From NCBI RefSeq assembly GCF_000307105.1, contig NC_018645.1, positions 2,317,501 to 2,381,500 of the forward strand: a stretch of 64,000 nt of DNA. The letters run 5' to 3'. Positions 9,906 to 19,636 of the stretch are shown here, piece after piece; the stretch's first letter is position 1; each line of letters opens with the position of its first letter. The notes under the pieces are model-generated. The model searched no databases. It was not told where the DNA came from and saw only the letters and a program-made list of their open reading frames with translations. The position numbers and the translations under genes were made by a program. The stretch comes from Desulfobacula toluolica Tol2. GTDB lineage: Bacteria; Desulfobacterota; Desulfobacteria; Desulfobacterales; Desulfobacteraceae.

Positions 9906-11012
9906 TTATAAAAGATTGTAATTTAAATCACAATGAGAGACCGCACTTTTATCCAGCATATGGCCAAGTTCCCCTTCTTTTGCAGGAAAGAATCCCATAC
10001 ATTTTTCCCATACTTCTTCATCTTCCATGCAAAAATAGACCAGCAGATCAGGCGCATATTCCTTTATGCATGAAATAATTTCTTTGTACAGTTTTATTCT
10101 CAATGGTTTAAAATATCGCATTTTATTATCCAGTCCAAGGATAAATTCTCCGTAACAGATGGTTGACTGCTTGAATCTGGTTTCAATTAACTGCTTTAAT
10201 TTGGGCATGAAACGAAATGTTCCAATACTGATCCATACAATGCTTTGGCTGCTTACATATTCAAAAATCTGTTGAATGACTTTTTTATACTCAATTTCAC
10301 AGCCAGGATAAATCACCAGGGGATCGAAATGAAATGCAAGCCTGTATCCTTTTGATTCGGCTTGCCTGGCTGCCTCAAAACGGGCTTTGAGGGATGCGGT
10401 TCCTTTTTCTTCGGAACTAATAATATCCGGCGTGTTCAATGACCAGGCAAGGACGGTTTTGCCATTGTGATCAAGCGGAAGCAACGAGTCAATATTAACG
10501 GTTTTGGTTTTAAGTTCCAAAAGACAATTATTCTGCCGGGCAAATTTTTCAACCAGAAATTTAGGCACAAGGCTGACTTTTTCCCAGATAAGAGAATCCG
10601 TATATTCACCTGTACCGATTCTAAATATTTTGTTCTGGCTGAACGTTTTTTCAAGGGCGTGATCAAGGGTTTCAAGTCCGGCAAAATATTGCAGCACAGG
10701 CGGATGGAAATAAGCCTGAAGAATGCAATATGAGCAATCCATGGTACAAAAAGTGCCGGTATGAAGGATGGTATAATCACAACAGGTATAATAACTGGTT
10801 CCGGGGCATTCCTTGACGACAGCTCCCTTGTTCTTCGTAACATAGAGCGTTGATTTTGCCTTTAAGACGGGATCATCCGCCTTATTGATAAAATCATAGA
10901 CTGTTTTTGAGTCATCTACCCATTGAGGCTCTGCGTTAATTTGTGATATCAGATAATTAAGTTCCATATCCAGGGGTATGGTTTTATCAATAAAAAGTGT
11001 GTCGATTTTCAT
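9906..11012 (-). CDS. Spore photoproduct lyase family radical SAM protein
   Basis: This 368-aa protein resembles the SPL family. The radical SAM cluster motif is CTMDCSYC (CX3CX2C, about residues 93-100), preceded by SYYTCCDYTILHTGTF. Downstream blocks LAWSLNTPDII, AFHFDPLVIYPGCE and WISIGTFRFMP match the family. True SplB repairs spore photoproduct in DNA, but nothing in this window indicates sporulation, so the substrate is uncertain. The gene overlaps the ParB-like gene by 4 bp, so the two are likely co-translated. A role in repair of UV or other nucleic-acid lesions is inference. Confidence 0.85.
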   Translation of the reverse strand: MKIDTLFIDKTIPLDMELNYLISQINAEPQWVDDSKTVYDFINKADDPVLKAKSTLYVTKNKGAVVKECPGTSYYTCCDYTILHTGTFCTMDCSYCILQAYFHPPVLQYFAGLETLDHALEKTFSQNKIFRIGTGEYTDSLIWEKVSLVPKFLVEKFARQNNCLLELKTKTVNIDSLLPLDHNGKTVLAWSLNTPDIISSEEKGTASLKARFEAARQAESKGYRLAFHFDPLVIYPGCEIEYKKVIQQIFEYVSSQSIVWISIGTFRFMPKLKQLIETRFKQSTICYGEFILGLDNKMRYFKPLRIKLYKEIISCIKEYAPDLLVYFCMEDEEVWEKCMGFFPAKEGELGHMLDKSAVSHCDLNYNLL

Positions 11013-11989
11013 AGGTTGAAAATTTCTTTTAATTCCTTGCTTTCTAAAGCCGCAGCCAGATGATGACTATGTGTCTTAAACTCGTCATAATTTTTGGCTT
11101 TAAAGGAGATGGAATAATATTGGCCCTCAAAGTTTTCCGGCGGCAACAATTTAATATTACCCCCCAGTTTAAGGGCGGCTGTTTTTTCCCGGACCAGTTG
11201 ATGTGTTTGGAAAATGGCTGGAAATCGCCGTTCAAAGAGATAAGCCCGCAGGTGTGTGGTTTTTAATCCTGGTTCTTTATTTTCATCCAAAAGAATTTCC
11301 CGGATTGCTTTAGTTTTAAAAAAGTCTGTGGGGTTAACCGCATCTCTGGCTGTAATTTCAATGATATGCTGTATGATTTCAAACTGCTTGCTGTTAGAGG
11401 CCTTGATTTTTGAAAAAATATTCAAAAAAATTTCCATGGTCGCTTTTTCAAAAGAAGAAATTCTTTGAGCAGACTTTAAAGACAGATTACCCAGATGGAT
11501 TAATTCCAAAGCCTTATCAGGCAAAGCCCCGATTGTTAATAAATCCTCTACAAACCGAATATTGAGTTTTGTGTTGAATATGGCAGGTGATTTTTCCGCG
11601 ATCTGTTCCTTATCCAGAAAGGAAGACAAGCGCCTGGTACAGATGATCAGTTCACGATGGGTTAAAGGCCGTTGAAATGCAAGGGCTGTTATGGATTTTA
11701 AAAGACATTGATAATCACTTGCATCCGGTTTTGTTTGATATGCAACTATTTTTGTTTTTTTATTATAAATCTGAGCTTTTACTCTGTTAAACCCTGAAAT
11801 AATAATAAATTTTTTGCCAGCAGGCCTGACAATGGGAGGATATGTCAGGCCTGCTTCTTTAATGGACTGTGCCAGAAAGATGATATCATGATCAGAAACC
11901 GAAATTTTATACCGTTCATCTGTTAAATCAATGTCAGACAAATTTATTTCAGATAAATCTATTTCATAAAGAATATCAGACATTGTCAC
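11009..11989 (-). CDS. ParB N-terminal domain-containing protein
   Basis: A 326-aa protein with a ParB/Srx-type domain in its first 100 residues ([28 protein letters not shown], then [14 protein letters not shown] in place of the usual GERR box). A helical middle with HTH-like text follows ([33 protein letters not shown]). The C-terminal 100 residues are not recognised. It is not next to parA, so a segregation role is unlikely. It overlaps purC by 14 bp upstream and the SPL-like gene by 4 bp downstream. The pairing suggests a nucleotide-dependent partner of the radical SAM enzyme, but that is speculation. Confidence 0.78.
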   Translation of the reverse strand: MTMSDILYEIDLSEINLSDIDLTDERYKISVSDHDIIFLAQSIKEAGLTYPPIVRPAGKKFIIISGFNRVKAQIYNKKTKIVAYQTKPDASDYQCLLKSITALAFQRPLTHRELIICTRRLSSFLDKEQIAEKSPAIFNTKLNIRFVEDLLTIGALPDKALELIHLGNLSLKSAQRISSFEKATMEIFLNIFSKIKASNSKQFEIIQHIIEITARDAVNPTDFFKTKAIREILLDENKEPGLKTTHLRAYLFERRFPAIFQTHQLVREKTAALKLGGNIKLLPPENFEGQYYSISFKAKNYDEFKTHSHHLAAALESKELKEIFNL

Positions 11990-12863
11990 CGGTCAGCCGT
12001 GTATAAATCTCTTTATATGTCTTGGAGGTTCTTTCAATAACATCCTGTGGAAGGTTTGGTCCGGGCGGGGTCTTATCCCATCCTGATGAAATGAGCCAGT
12101 CTCTTACATATTGCTTGTCAAAGCTGTTTTGGCCCCTTCCCGGTTCATAGTCGCTTGATGGCCAGAACCTGGAGGAATCCGGTGTGAGAATTTCATCAAT
12201 CAGGATGATTTCTCCGTCCAACTCACCAAATTCAAATTTTGTATCTGCAATGATAATTCCTTTTGTAAGGGCATATTCAGCGCCTTTTTTATATATTGCA
12301 AGGCTTAAATCCCTTAGCTTTTCAGCTTTTTCTCTGCCTATCAGCTTAATAGCCTCATCAAAGCTGATATTGATATCATGATCACCGACTTCAGCTTTGG
12401 AAGATGGTGTAAAAAGAGGCTGTTCAAGTTTATCAGATTCTTTCAGGCCTTTGGGCAACTGAATTCCGCAGACATGACCCTCTTTTTGATATGAACTCCA
12501 GCCTGAGCCTGAAATATAGCCTCTTACAATGCATTCAACCGGCAGAGGGTCGGCTTTTTTAACAAGCATGCTTCGTTTGTCCAAAGCTTTTAAATGAGGT
12601 TTGAACTCCTCGGGATAGTCATTGACATTGGTAGTGATAATATGATTTTTAACAATGCTTTCCATTTGTTTAAACCAGAATACAGATATCTGGTTCAATA
12701 CTTTTCCCTTGTCAGGAATAATGTCCGGCAACACTACATCAAAAGCGGAAAGCCTGTCAGTTGTAACCATCAACAGTGATTCACCCGTATCAAATATATC
12801 CCTGACCTTGCCCTGCCTGACCAATGACAAATCATCAAATTGAGTCTTAGGAATGGACGCCAT
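11976..12863 (-). CDS. purC: Phosphoribosylaminoimidazole-succinocarboxamide synthase
   Basis: SAICAR synthetase joins CAIR with aspartate in purine synthesis, using ATP. The 295-aa length and the opening [51 protein letters not shown] and [13 protein letters not shown] are highly characteristic. A ribosome site (GGAGAT) lies just before the ATG at 12863. It leads a minus-strand run with the ParB-like, SPL-like, kinase and acyltransferase genes. The 229-bp gap to the divergent tolC-like gene must hold both promoters. Confidence 0.97.
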   Translation of the reverse strand: MASIPKTQFDDLSLVRQGKVRDIFDTGESLLMVTTDRLSAFDVVLPDIIPDKGKVLNQISVFWFKQMESIVKNHIITTNVNDYPEEFKPHLKALDKRSMLVKKADPLPVECIVRGYISGSGWSSYQKEGHVCGIQLPKGLKESDKLEQPLFTPSSKAEVGDHDINISFDEAIKLIGREKAEKLRDLSLAIYKKGAEYALTKGIIIADTKFEFGELDGEIILIDEILTPDSSRFWPSSDYEPGRGQNSFDKQYVRDWLISSGWDKTPPGPNLPQDVIERTSKTYKEIYTRLTGDNV

Positions 12864-13092
12864 CTCAATCTCCTTATTTTATTACAATTTATATTGTTTG
12901 ATTTGAGGTGATTAATATCATAAAATTTAATATTTATCCATATGCAGACTTTCTAAATCCATTTTTTACATTAAAAACAAAGCAAAAATATTTTACAATT
13001 ATTTGATTTTAATGTTCTGTAAACTTGACTCGGGTTGCTAAATGATATTATTGTTGATGGTATTTTGATTTTTAAAAAAATGAGGTTATCAA

Positions 13093-14394
13093 ATGAATAA
13101 AGTACCAATTTTATTATTTTATAGCATGTTCTTTGTCGTTTTCTTCCAGATTCCTGCATATTGTCAAACAACTTATTCTCTCTATGAATTAACACAACTG
13201 GCCAATAAACATAGTGAGACCATTAAAATAGCACAAGAAGATGTGTATATAGCAAATCAGGACAAGGCCAGAGCTTTGTCCGTTTTAATTCCCAGAGCCA
13301 CAGCATATGGCAGGTTGACTGAATATAAAAACGACGATATCTCTATTCCCGACACCCTGACATTAGGTGTCAAATTAACACAGTCATTTACTTTGAATGG
13401 AAAAGAGCTGATTGCTTTGGATGTCACAAAAACAGCTATTGAAGGTAAGCAGTTTTCACTTGAAAGCATCCGTTCACAGTACTTATTACAGGTGTCACAA
13501 GCCTATTACAATATTTTAAGCGCACAAAGGTTTGTTGAGATTGCCCTGTCGGATGTTAATCGCCTGAGTTCTCACAGGGATGCTGTAAAAGAAAAATTGA
13601 GTGTCGGAAATGTAACCAAAACGGATTTATACAGGGCTGAAGCAGAACTGTCTAAATCATTGACCGAACAGGTAAGAGCAGAAAACAGGATGCTTCAAAG
13701 CAAGGCTGCCTTACACAATCTTGTTGAAATTGAAGATGATTTTACTCTTCAAAAAGATGATATTGGAGAAATTGAAAATTATGAGATCACTCTTGGTGAT
13801 ATTCAAATTGATGCATTAAACAACAGATCAGAAATAAAAGAAGCAAAGAAAAATCTTGAGATCACAAAAAAAACCATTAAATTCAAAAAAAGTGATTACT
13901 GGCCTACACTTGAACTTGAGGCAGGATACAAAGAAACCGACATCAAATATGATTTCGGCCCAACGACTGTGGAAGACGACACAAACGCCGCATATATCAT
14001 GGGGGAACTTATGTTTACCTTGTATGACGGAGGCTTAAGAAAAGCCGAAATCCGTCAGGCGCTTGCAGATCATAGAAAAGCTGCCGATGCATTGACCCTG
14101 CAGGAAAAAGCGATCATTCTGGATTCAAAAATTTCTTTTCTGGATTACAAAACTGCAAAAAGTGCATTATTGAATTTACAAGATGAACTTAAATTTGCCC
14201 GGGAAAACTTTAATGCCGTTCAAATGCAGTTCAAATATGGAATGGCGGACAGCATTGATATGATGGATGCAAATACACTGTTGGTTTCGGCTCAAAGAAG
14301 GAGTTTGGATGCTAAGTATACATACTATCTTTCCGTGCTGAAAATTTTATACACCAAGGGCGATCTACTTGCCTTTCTTTTAAAACAAGCCTGA
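13093..14394 (+). CDS. TolC-family outer membrane efflux protein
   Basis: A 433-aa outer-membrane channel of the OEP family with an N-terminal signal peptide (hydrophobic stretch ILLFYSMFFVVFFQ, probable cleavage after AYC or nearby). Two halves rich in long helices follow, as expected from TolC: SQAYYNILSAQRFVEIALSD and YKTAKSALLNLQDELKFARE are the typical helical repeats, with beta segments DFTLQKDD and LELEAGYKETDI. An AGGTTAT site precedes the ATG. No inner-membrane or periplasmic partner is adjacent; the only co-directional neighbour is a 104-aa protein 13 bp downstream. The substrate is unknown. Confidence 0.9.
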   Translation: MNKVPILLFYSMFFVVFFQIPAYCQTTYSLYELTQLANKHSETIKIAQEDVYIANQDKARALSVLIPRATAYGRLTEYKNDDISIPDTLTLGVKLTQSFTLNGKELIALDVTKTAIEGKQFSLESIRSQYLLQVSQAYYNILSAQRFVEIALSDVNRLSSHRDAVKEKLSVGNVTKTDLYRAEAELSKSLTEQVRAENRMLQSKAALHNLVEIEDDFTLQKDDIGEIENYEITLGDIQIDALNNRSEIKEAKKNLEITKKTIKFKKSDYWPTLELEAGYKETDIKYDFGPTTVEDDTNAAYIMGELMFTLYDGGLRKAEIRQALADHRKAADALTLQEKAIILDSKISFLDYKTAKSALLNLQDELKFARENFNAVQMQFKYGMADSIDMMDANTLLVSAQRRSLDAKYTYYLSVLKILYTKGDLLAFLLKQA

Positions 14395-14407
14395 AGGAGA
14401 GTTTTAC

Positions 14408-14722
14408 ATGTATGAAATAATTGCAAACCCTGAAGAGTACCGGATTGATCATCTCATCAACGGCACCGGCAATGCAAATATTGAAATTTCCAAAGAGGAA
14501 AAAGACAAATGGGCAGGTGAAATTGTAAACTTCAGTGAAAAACTGACTGAATTTGCAAAAAAATCAAAAGCATTGGCAAACCTTCTTGCCGGTTCAGAAG
14601 TCATCTCAACTACCCCGGCATCATTGAAAACATTGAAAATTCAATTGTTCATGATCAATGATGCTTTAAGTTCAGCCATTGAAATTGCAGATAAACTTGA
14701 ATCGGATATTATAAAAAAATAA
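14408..14722 (+). CDS. Hypothetical protein, 104 aa
   Basis: I do not recognise this protein. It is small, without signal peptide or membrane segment, and largely helical with charged heptad-like stretches (KDKWAGEIVNFSEKLTEFAKKSKALANLLAG; SSAIEIADKLESDI). A very good ribosome site (GAAGGAGAG) lies before the ATG, 13 bp after the tolC-like stop, so the two genes are almost certainly co-transcribed. It ends 5 bp from the convergent aroC stop, with no clear terminator between. Confidence 0.75.
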   Translation: MYEIIANPEEYRIDHLINGTGNANIEISKEEKDKWAGEIVNFSEKLTEFAKKSKALANLLAGSEVISTTPASLKTLKIQLFMINDALSSAIEIADKLESDIIKK

Positions 14723-14727
14723 ATCCG

Positions 14728-15783
14728 TCAACCCAGGGTTTTCTGGCGTAATATATGGTCTGTGAGGACAATCGCCATCATGGCTTCACAGACCATATTA
14801 ATTCTTGGAATGGCACAGATATCATGGCGCCCTTGTGTTGAAATTTCTCTTGAATTACCATTTTCATCAATAGTTTTTTGAGGTTTTAAGATTGAAGGGA
14901 TGGGTTTGACATGAACCCTTGCAATGATATCATCTCCGTTTGAAATTCCTGCCAGGATACCGCCGGAATGATTTGTTTGAAATCCATCCGGTAAAATCTG
15001 GTCATTGTTCTCAAAACCGGTCATTTGAGACGCACAGGTACCTGCCCCTATCTCAACGGCCTTGACAGCACCGATACTCATCAGTGCCTTGGCAATATCC
15101 GCATCAAGTTTGTCAAAAACAGGCTCTCCAATGCCTGCAGGTACATTGGATGCAATGATTTGCACTACACCTCCCAGAGAGTCTCCTTGTTTTTTCACAT
15201 CTGCAATTTTTAATTCCATCTTACGGACAGCCTCGGAATCAGGACATAGCAAATCGTTTTTTGCTTTTTGGGAGATATCATCAATCCGGTTGGCCCGGAT
15301 ACCGCCAATTTCAAGCGTGTAGGTTTTTATTTTAATACCCTGCTGATCAAGTACAAGTTGGGCAACAGCCCCTGCTGCAACCCTTGCTGCCGTTTCCCTT
15401 GCAGAAGCTCTTCCGCCGCCCCTGAAATCCCGGATACCGTATTTGGCCTGATAAGTATAATCCCCATGCCCGGGCCTGAAAAGAGAGGCGATATTGTCAT
15501 ATGATTTTGATTTTGCATCTTTATTCTCAATCATAATCATAATGGGTGTTCCCGTGGTAAGGCCATTAAACGTACCAGACATGATAATGGGGTGATCAGG
15601 TTCTTTTCTTTTTGTACCGGATATGCCCTGACCAGGTTTTCTTTTGTCTAAAGCCTTTTGTATCAAGGCCTCGTCAATGGCAAGGCCCGGAGGGCAGCCT
15701 TGAATCACAACCCCGATTGCTTGGCCGTGTGATTCTCCAAAGGTTGTGATATTAAATGCTTTTCCAAAACTACTGCCTGACAT
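14728..15783 (-). CDS. aroC: Chorismate synthase
   Basis: This FMN-dependent enzyme makes chorismate from EPSP, the last shared step to aromatic amino acids. The 351-aa protein starts with SFGKAFNITTFGESHG and carries GRASARETAARVAAGA, SNVPAGIGEPVFDKLDADIAKA and GISNGDDIIARVHVKP, all family signatures. Its start overlaps the aroK stop by 14 bp. It is the last gene of the pheA-aroE-aroA-aroK-aroC operon and so falls under the leader attenuator at 19565-19768. Confidence 0.97.
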   Translation of the reverse strand: MSGSSFGKAFNITTFGESHGQAIGVVIQGCPPGLAIDEALIQKALDKRKPGQGISGTKRKEPDHPIIMSGTFNGLTTGTPIMIMIENKDAKSKSYDNIASLFRPGHGDYTYQAKYGIRDFRGGGRASARETAARVAAGAVAQLVLDQQGIKIKTYTLEIGGIRANRIDDISQKAKNDLLCPDSEAVRKMELKIADVKKQGDSLGGVVQIIASNVPAGIGEPVFDKLDADIAKALMSIGAVKAVEIGAGTCASQMTGFENNDQILPDGFQTNHSGGILAGISNGDDIIARVHVKPIPSILKPQKTIDENGNSREISTQGRHDICAIPRINMVCEAMMAIVLTDHILRQKTLG

Positions 15784-16330
15784 TTTTTAATCTCCTGTCA
15801 ATGATATTAACGATTTCGTCGGGGGAATGGACACTGGTATCAATCCTTAAATGAGCTGTATTTTCATAGAAAGGCTTTCTTTGCCGTATCAATTCATCAG
15901 TTTCTTTTAAAAGGTCATCAGTTGTAAGCGCCGGCCGGGAGTCACGAGTTTTATCATCCCTGTTCAACCTGAGCAAAATTGTCTTGATATCTGCATCAAG
16001 CCAGATGCAAACTCCGTTGGCTTTTATAAATTCCCGGTTCTCAGTATCCATAATAATACCGCCGCCTGTGGCAACAACAGTATTTTTGATATTTTTTGTT
16101 TTCAATAGTGTTTTTTTTTCAATTTGCCGGAATTTTTCCCATCCATGGGTTTGAACAATTTTTAAAATACTTGATCCGGTCTGTTGTTCAATGACCCGGT
16201 CAGTATCCATAAAGTCAAATTCAAGTTGATCTGCAAGCAGTTTGCCTATGGTAGTCTTTCCGGTACACCTGTATCCTGTAAGAAAAATTTTCATATCTGG
16301 TTTGAGTTCTGGTTTGAGTTCTGGTTTCAT
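15770..16330 (-). CDS. aroK: Shikimate kinase
   Basis: Shikimate kinase phosphorylates shikimate with ATP. Walker A is GYRCTGKTTIG, the DTD shikimate-binding motif is FMDTDRVIE, GGG is in VATGGGIIMD, and RPALTTDD is the lid. From the ATG at 16330 the product is 186 aa with an unusual MKPELKPELKPD lead made by a 12-bp direct repeat. An alternative ATG at 16294 would give 174 aa, the usual size. The first start lies only 2 bp after the aroA stop, favouring coupled initiation, so I keep it with reservation. Confidence 0.93.
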   Translation of the reverse strand: MKPELKPELKPDMKIFLTGYRCTGKTTIGKLLADQLEFDFMDTDRVIEQQTGSSILKIVQTHGWEKFRQIEKKTLLKTKNIKNTVVATGGGIIMDTENREFIKANGVCIWLDADIKTILLRLNRDDKTRDSRPALTTDDLLKETDELIRQRKPFYENTAHLRIDTSVHSPDEIVNIIDRRLKNVRQ

Positions 16331-16332
16331 AT

Positions 16333-17589
16333 CTATAACGCTTCAAAAATATTCCAATAATTTGGAAATGATTTTTCAACACAGGTTTCATTTTCAATTT
16401 CAATGCCGTTAACCAACAGTCCGGGAATGGAAAACGCCATTGCAATTCTGTGATCATTAAAAGTTTCTATTCTTGCCCCTTTGGGAGTTCCGCCGGTGAT
16501 TTCAAGATAATCGCTTCCCTGGGTTACGGTTATCCCCATTTTTATCAGTTGTGAAGAAACCGCGTCAATCCTGTCACACTCTTTTTCTCTTAAATGTTCA
16601 ATATTAATGATTCTGGTTTTTCCTTTGGCAAAGCTTGCAACAATTGCAATAGCAGGGACGGCATCAGGTGTATCTGCCATATCCACATCAATGCCGTTAA
16701 GAGTGCCTCCACAAACACCAATCCTGTTATTTTCAATTTTCAGGGTGCATCCCATCTGTTCCAGAATCTTAATCTGCTTTAAATCCCCCTGCAAAGAATT
16801 TTCACTGATATTTTCAACAAAAATCATTTTCCCTGTAATCGCACCAATTGCCCAGAAATAACCGGCATTGGAAAGATCTGGCTCAACAAAAAAATTGCCT
16901 GGAATATAGGTCTGTTCTCCTGCAACCTTGTAATGGGTGGTATCGATTTGGCGGGCTTTAACATTGAATTTTTTCATGATATCAATGGTCAAATCAATAT
17001 AGGGAGAAGATACAGGCGGACTGTCAAGGCTGATATCAAGCCCGTTTTTCATCAATGCCCCCATCATTAAAAGAGAGGACAGGTACTGGCTGCTTTTGGA
17101 ACAGTCAATGTTAACAGCCCCCCCTTCCCTGCTGCCTCCCCGGATATAAACAGGAGGTGTGCCGTTCGGGTTTTGTGAAGTTGCATCAATTCCCAACATA
17201 TTTAATGCATCAAGCAATTCTATCATCGGCCGTTCACACATCCTCTGATCACCAGTGAGAGCATAACGTGTATTTCCCAGTGCTGCGATCCCTGCAAGAA
17301 GCCGCATGGAGGTGCCGGAATTGCCCAGATAAATATCGCTGTCACAGTTGTGAGGGGTTCCGCCAAACCCCAAAACCTTGTAATGATGGTCTTTAAGGTA
17401 CTCAATATTTGCTCCCATCTGTTTGAGCGCACCCATGGTGAGGTTTATATCATCGCTTTGAAGAAGATTTTCAATATTTGATGTTCCACTGGAAAGGGAT
17501 GCGCAAATCATCATGCGATGGGAGATGCTTTTGGATCCCGGAATCACGACAGCCTGGTCTTGAATATCTTTTGGTATAATCTGTTTCAA
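16333..17589 (-). CDS. aroA: 3-phosphoshikimate 1-carboxyvinyltransferase (EPSP synthase)
   Basis: EPSP synthase transfers enolpyruvate from PEP to shikimate 3-phosphate. The 418-aa length is normal. Visible motifs are PGSKSISHRMMICA near the N-terminus, LGNSGTSMRLLAG (about residues 87-99), DCSKSSQYLSSLLM, DTPDAVPAIAIVA, EHLREKECDRI and FNDHRIAMAFSI. It abuts the aroE stop with no gap. The GNSGTSMR loop, the glyphosate-contacting region in other EPSP synthases, has the common GTS form. Confidence 0.97.
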   Translation of the reverse strand: MKQIIPKDIQDQAVVIPGSKSISHRMMICASLSSGTSNIENLLQSDDINLTMGALKQMGANIEYLKDHHYKVLGFGGTPHNCDSDIYLGNSGTSMRLLAGIAALGNTRYALTGDQRMCERPMIELLDALNMLGIDATSQNPNGTPPVYIRGGSREGGAVNIDCSKSSQYLSSLLMMGALMKNGLDISLDSPPVSSPYIDLTIDIMKKFNVKARQIDTTHYKVAGEQTYIPGNFFVEPDLSNAGYFWAIGAITGKMIFVENISENSLQGDLKQIKILEQMGCTLKIENNRIGVCGGTLNGIDVDMADTPDAVPAIAIVASFAKGKTRIINIEHLREKECDRIDAVSSQLIKMGITVTQGSDYLEITGGTPKGARIETFNDHRIAMAFSIPGLLVNGIEIENETCVEKSFPNYWNIFEAL

Positions 17590-18435
17590 TTAATTATTTT
17601 CCTTTATTATGGTTTGCCGCATAAGTTTTATATCCGGTAATATATCTGTCCACAGCTTAAATTGAGCAGCACCCTGATGCAAAAACATGGACAGACCGTC
17701 AATGGTTGTACATCCCTTGCTTTGGGCTATGGACAATAATTTTGTTTTCAAAGGGGTATACACAATATCCATAACAATCATCCGAGAATCCAGAAGGGTT
17801 GATGGAAAAGCACAGGTTTCAATATCAGGACTCATGCCAATGGATGTTGTGTTGATGATAATATCAGCATTAATAATACCTGTTTTATTTATTGCGTCTT
17901 TATTTATTTCGGTTTGATTCATTTTATCCATGGAAATAAACTCGGCATTATATTTTGATGCCAGTTTTTTACCCCGTTCCTTGTTTCTGTTGATAATAAC
18001 AAGTTTGCCTTTTTCTTTGTGTATTCCATAGGCAACAGCTTGGGCAGCCCCGCCGGCTCCAATGATACATACTTTTTTGTTCATTATGCAAAAGGGTCTT
18101 AAAGGAGAAACAGCAGCCTTATAGTCTGTGTTATATCCTATAAGTTTTCCATTCCTATTCACTACAGTGTTGACTGCACCAATACTCAACGCCTCCTCGT
18201 CAATTTCATCAAGATACTTCATGATGCTTTCTTTGAATGGTATGGTAACAGAAGCGCCTTTGATGTTTAAGGTTCTCATTGCCTTCACGCCATCTGAAAT
18301 TTCATCAATTTCAAAGGCCAGGTAGACTGAATTCATATGATGTTTTTGAAAACAGGCATTATGAATTAAAGGGCTTTTAGAATGGGTGACCGGTTTTCCA
18401 AAAATGCAGTAAAGTTTTGTTTTAGAATCAATCAT
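17590..18435 (-). CDS. aroE: Shikimate dehydrogenase
   Basis: This NADP-dependent enzyme reduces 3-dehydroshikimate to shikimate. The 281-aa protein shows GKPVTHSKSPLIHNACF (shikimate binding), ASVTIPFKESIMKYLDE with the catalytic lysine, GAVNTVVN, the Rossmann loop CIIGAGGAAQAVAYGI, and DGLSMFLHQGAAQFKLWT at the C-terminus. The start overlaps the pheA stop by 4 bp (18432-18435), a typical ATGA coupling within the aromatic operon. Confidence 0.96.
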   Translation of the reverse strand: MIDSKTKLYCIFGKPVTHSKSPLIHNACFQKHHMNSVYLAFEIDEISDGVKAMRTLNIKGASVTIPFKESIMKYLDEIDEEALSIGAVNTVVNRNGKLIGYNTDYKAAVSPLRPFCIMNKKVCIIGAGGAAQAVAYGIHKEKGKLVIINRNKERGKKLASKYNAEFISMDKMNQTEINKDAINKTGIINADIIINTTSIGMSPDIETCAFPSTLLDSRMIVMDIVYTPLKTKLLSIAQSKGCTTIDGLSMFLHQGAAQFKLWTDILPDIKLMRQTIIKENN

Positions 18436-19553
18436 GCTTCATGCGCCTCTTTAGCAAACACTGGATAAGACCCCAGTATTTTCAACGAAAGAGAATATTG
18501 TTTGATCTCTTCAATGGTATCTGCAACACGCTTATCCAGCTTGTGTCCTTCAATATCAAGAAAAAAATAATAACTCCAGTTATGATGCCGTGTGGGCCTG
18601 GATTCAAGTTTCAGCATATTAAGCTGTGCCCTGTTAACTGGTTCAAGGGCTTTAAACAGGGCGCCGGGTACATGGGAAGTGGCAAACATAATGGATGTTT
18701 TATCCTGTCCTGTGGGTTCAGGCATCTCTTTGCCAATAACAAGGAATCTTGTAATATTTCCCGAATAATCTTCTATTTTTGATTCAATTGACTGCAATTC
18801 ATACAGATGAGCTGCCTGTTTGCCGGCAATGGCAGCAATGGTTTTGTCATCAGACGCCAGAAGAGCGGCCTTGGAGGTACTGGTGGTCTCAAATATTTCA
18901 GCATGAGCAAATTTTTTTTTAATCCAGGTTTTACATTGGGCCAATGCCTGGGGATGAGAGTAAATTTTTTGAACATCTTCTGCTTCACCTGTTATGGATA
19001 ACAAATCATGAGAGACAGGTTCATAGTGTTCCGCACAAATATTCAGATCAAAGTCGGCGAACAGATCAAGGGTATGATTGACAGCCCCCTCAATTGAATT
19101 TTCAACAGGCACCACACCAAAATGACTTTGATTTTTTTCAACTTCCCTGAAAATTTCATATAAATTAGGCTGCTCGACAAATTTGCCGGAATGCTTGAAG
19201 TGAGTCAGTGCAGCAACATGAGTATAGCTTGCTTCAGGTCCCAGAAATGATATGGTTTTGGGCTTTTGAATTTCCCGAGTGGCGGTAATTATGACATTGA
19301 AAACATATCGTAATAAATCTTTACCGGCCGGTCCCCGGTTCAGCTTAAACAATCTTTCAATCAACTTTCGTTCCCGTGTCCGGTCAAGGATTTGACTGCC
19401 GGTTTGCTTTTTGATTGTCCCGACCTTTTGACCGATTTCAAGTCGCTGGTTAATCAAACTCAAAAGTTGTGAATCAATGGTGTCTATTTGATTTCTTAGC
19501 CGGTTTAATTCATGTTCAGAGTTTTTTTCATTCATTATGGCATACCATCTCAT
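18432..19553 (-). CDS. pheA: Bifunctional chorismate mutase / prephenate dehydratase (P-protein)
   Basis: This enzyme turns chorismate into prephenate and then phenylpyruvate, committing flux to phenylalanine. An AroQ chorismate mutase domain spans about residues 12-95 (LRNQIDTIDSQLLSLINQRLEIGQ). The prephenate dehydratase domain follows (SFLGPEASYTHVAA, VPVENSIEGAVNHTLD, TSTSKAALLA, TRFLVIG). A C-terminal ACT domain contains the Phe-binding ESRP (KLESRPTRHHNWSYYFFLD), so feedback inhibition is expected. The ATG at 19553 gives 373 aa; MNEKNSEH at 19535 is an equally possible start. It is the first gene of the operon, directly behind an aromatic leader peptide and terminator. Confidence 0.96.
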   Translation of the reverse strand: MRWYAIMNEKNSEHELNRLRNQIDTIDSQLLSLINQRLEIGQKVGTIKKQTGSQILDRTRERKLIERLFKLNRGPAGKDLLRYVFNVIITATREIQKPKTISFLGPEASYTHVAALTHFKHSGKFVEQPNLYEIFREVEKNQSHFGVVPVENSIEGAVNHTLDLFADFDLNICAEHYEPVSHDLLSITGEAEDVQKIYSHPQALAQCKTWIKKKFAHAEIFETTSTSKAALLASDDKTIAAIAGKQAAHLYELQSIESKIEDYSGNITRFLVIGKEMPEPTGQDKTSIMFATSHVPGALFKALEPVNRAQLNMLKLESRPTRHHNWSYYFFLDIEGHKLDKRVADTIEEIKQYSLSLKILGSYPVFAKEAHEA

Positions 19554-19564
19554 TAATAATTAAT

Positions 19565-19602
19565 AAAAAAACCGCATCAGTTGTTTAATCTGCTGCGGTT
19601 TT
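19565..19602 (-). terminator. Attenuator terminator of the pheA-aroEAKC operon
   Basis: Read on the minus strand, AAAACCGCA...TGCGGTTTT forms a strong stem followed by seven T residues, ending only 12 bp before the pheA start. Its 5' arm includes ACCGCAG, which can instead pair with CTGTGGT at the end of the leader peptide (one G-U pair). That gives a mutually exclusive antiterminator. Terminator identity is clear; the regulatory role is inferred from this geometry and from the leader peptide. Confidence 0.85.
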
Positions 19603-19636
19603 AAGTGCTTTTTAATTTGTTGGAATGTTAATAAGC

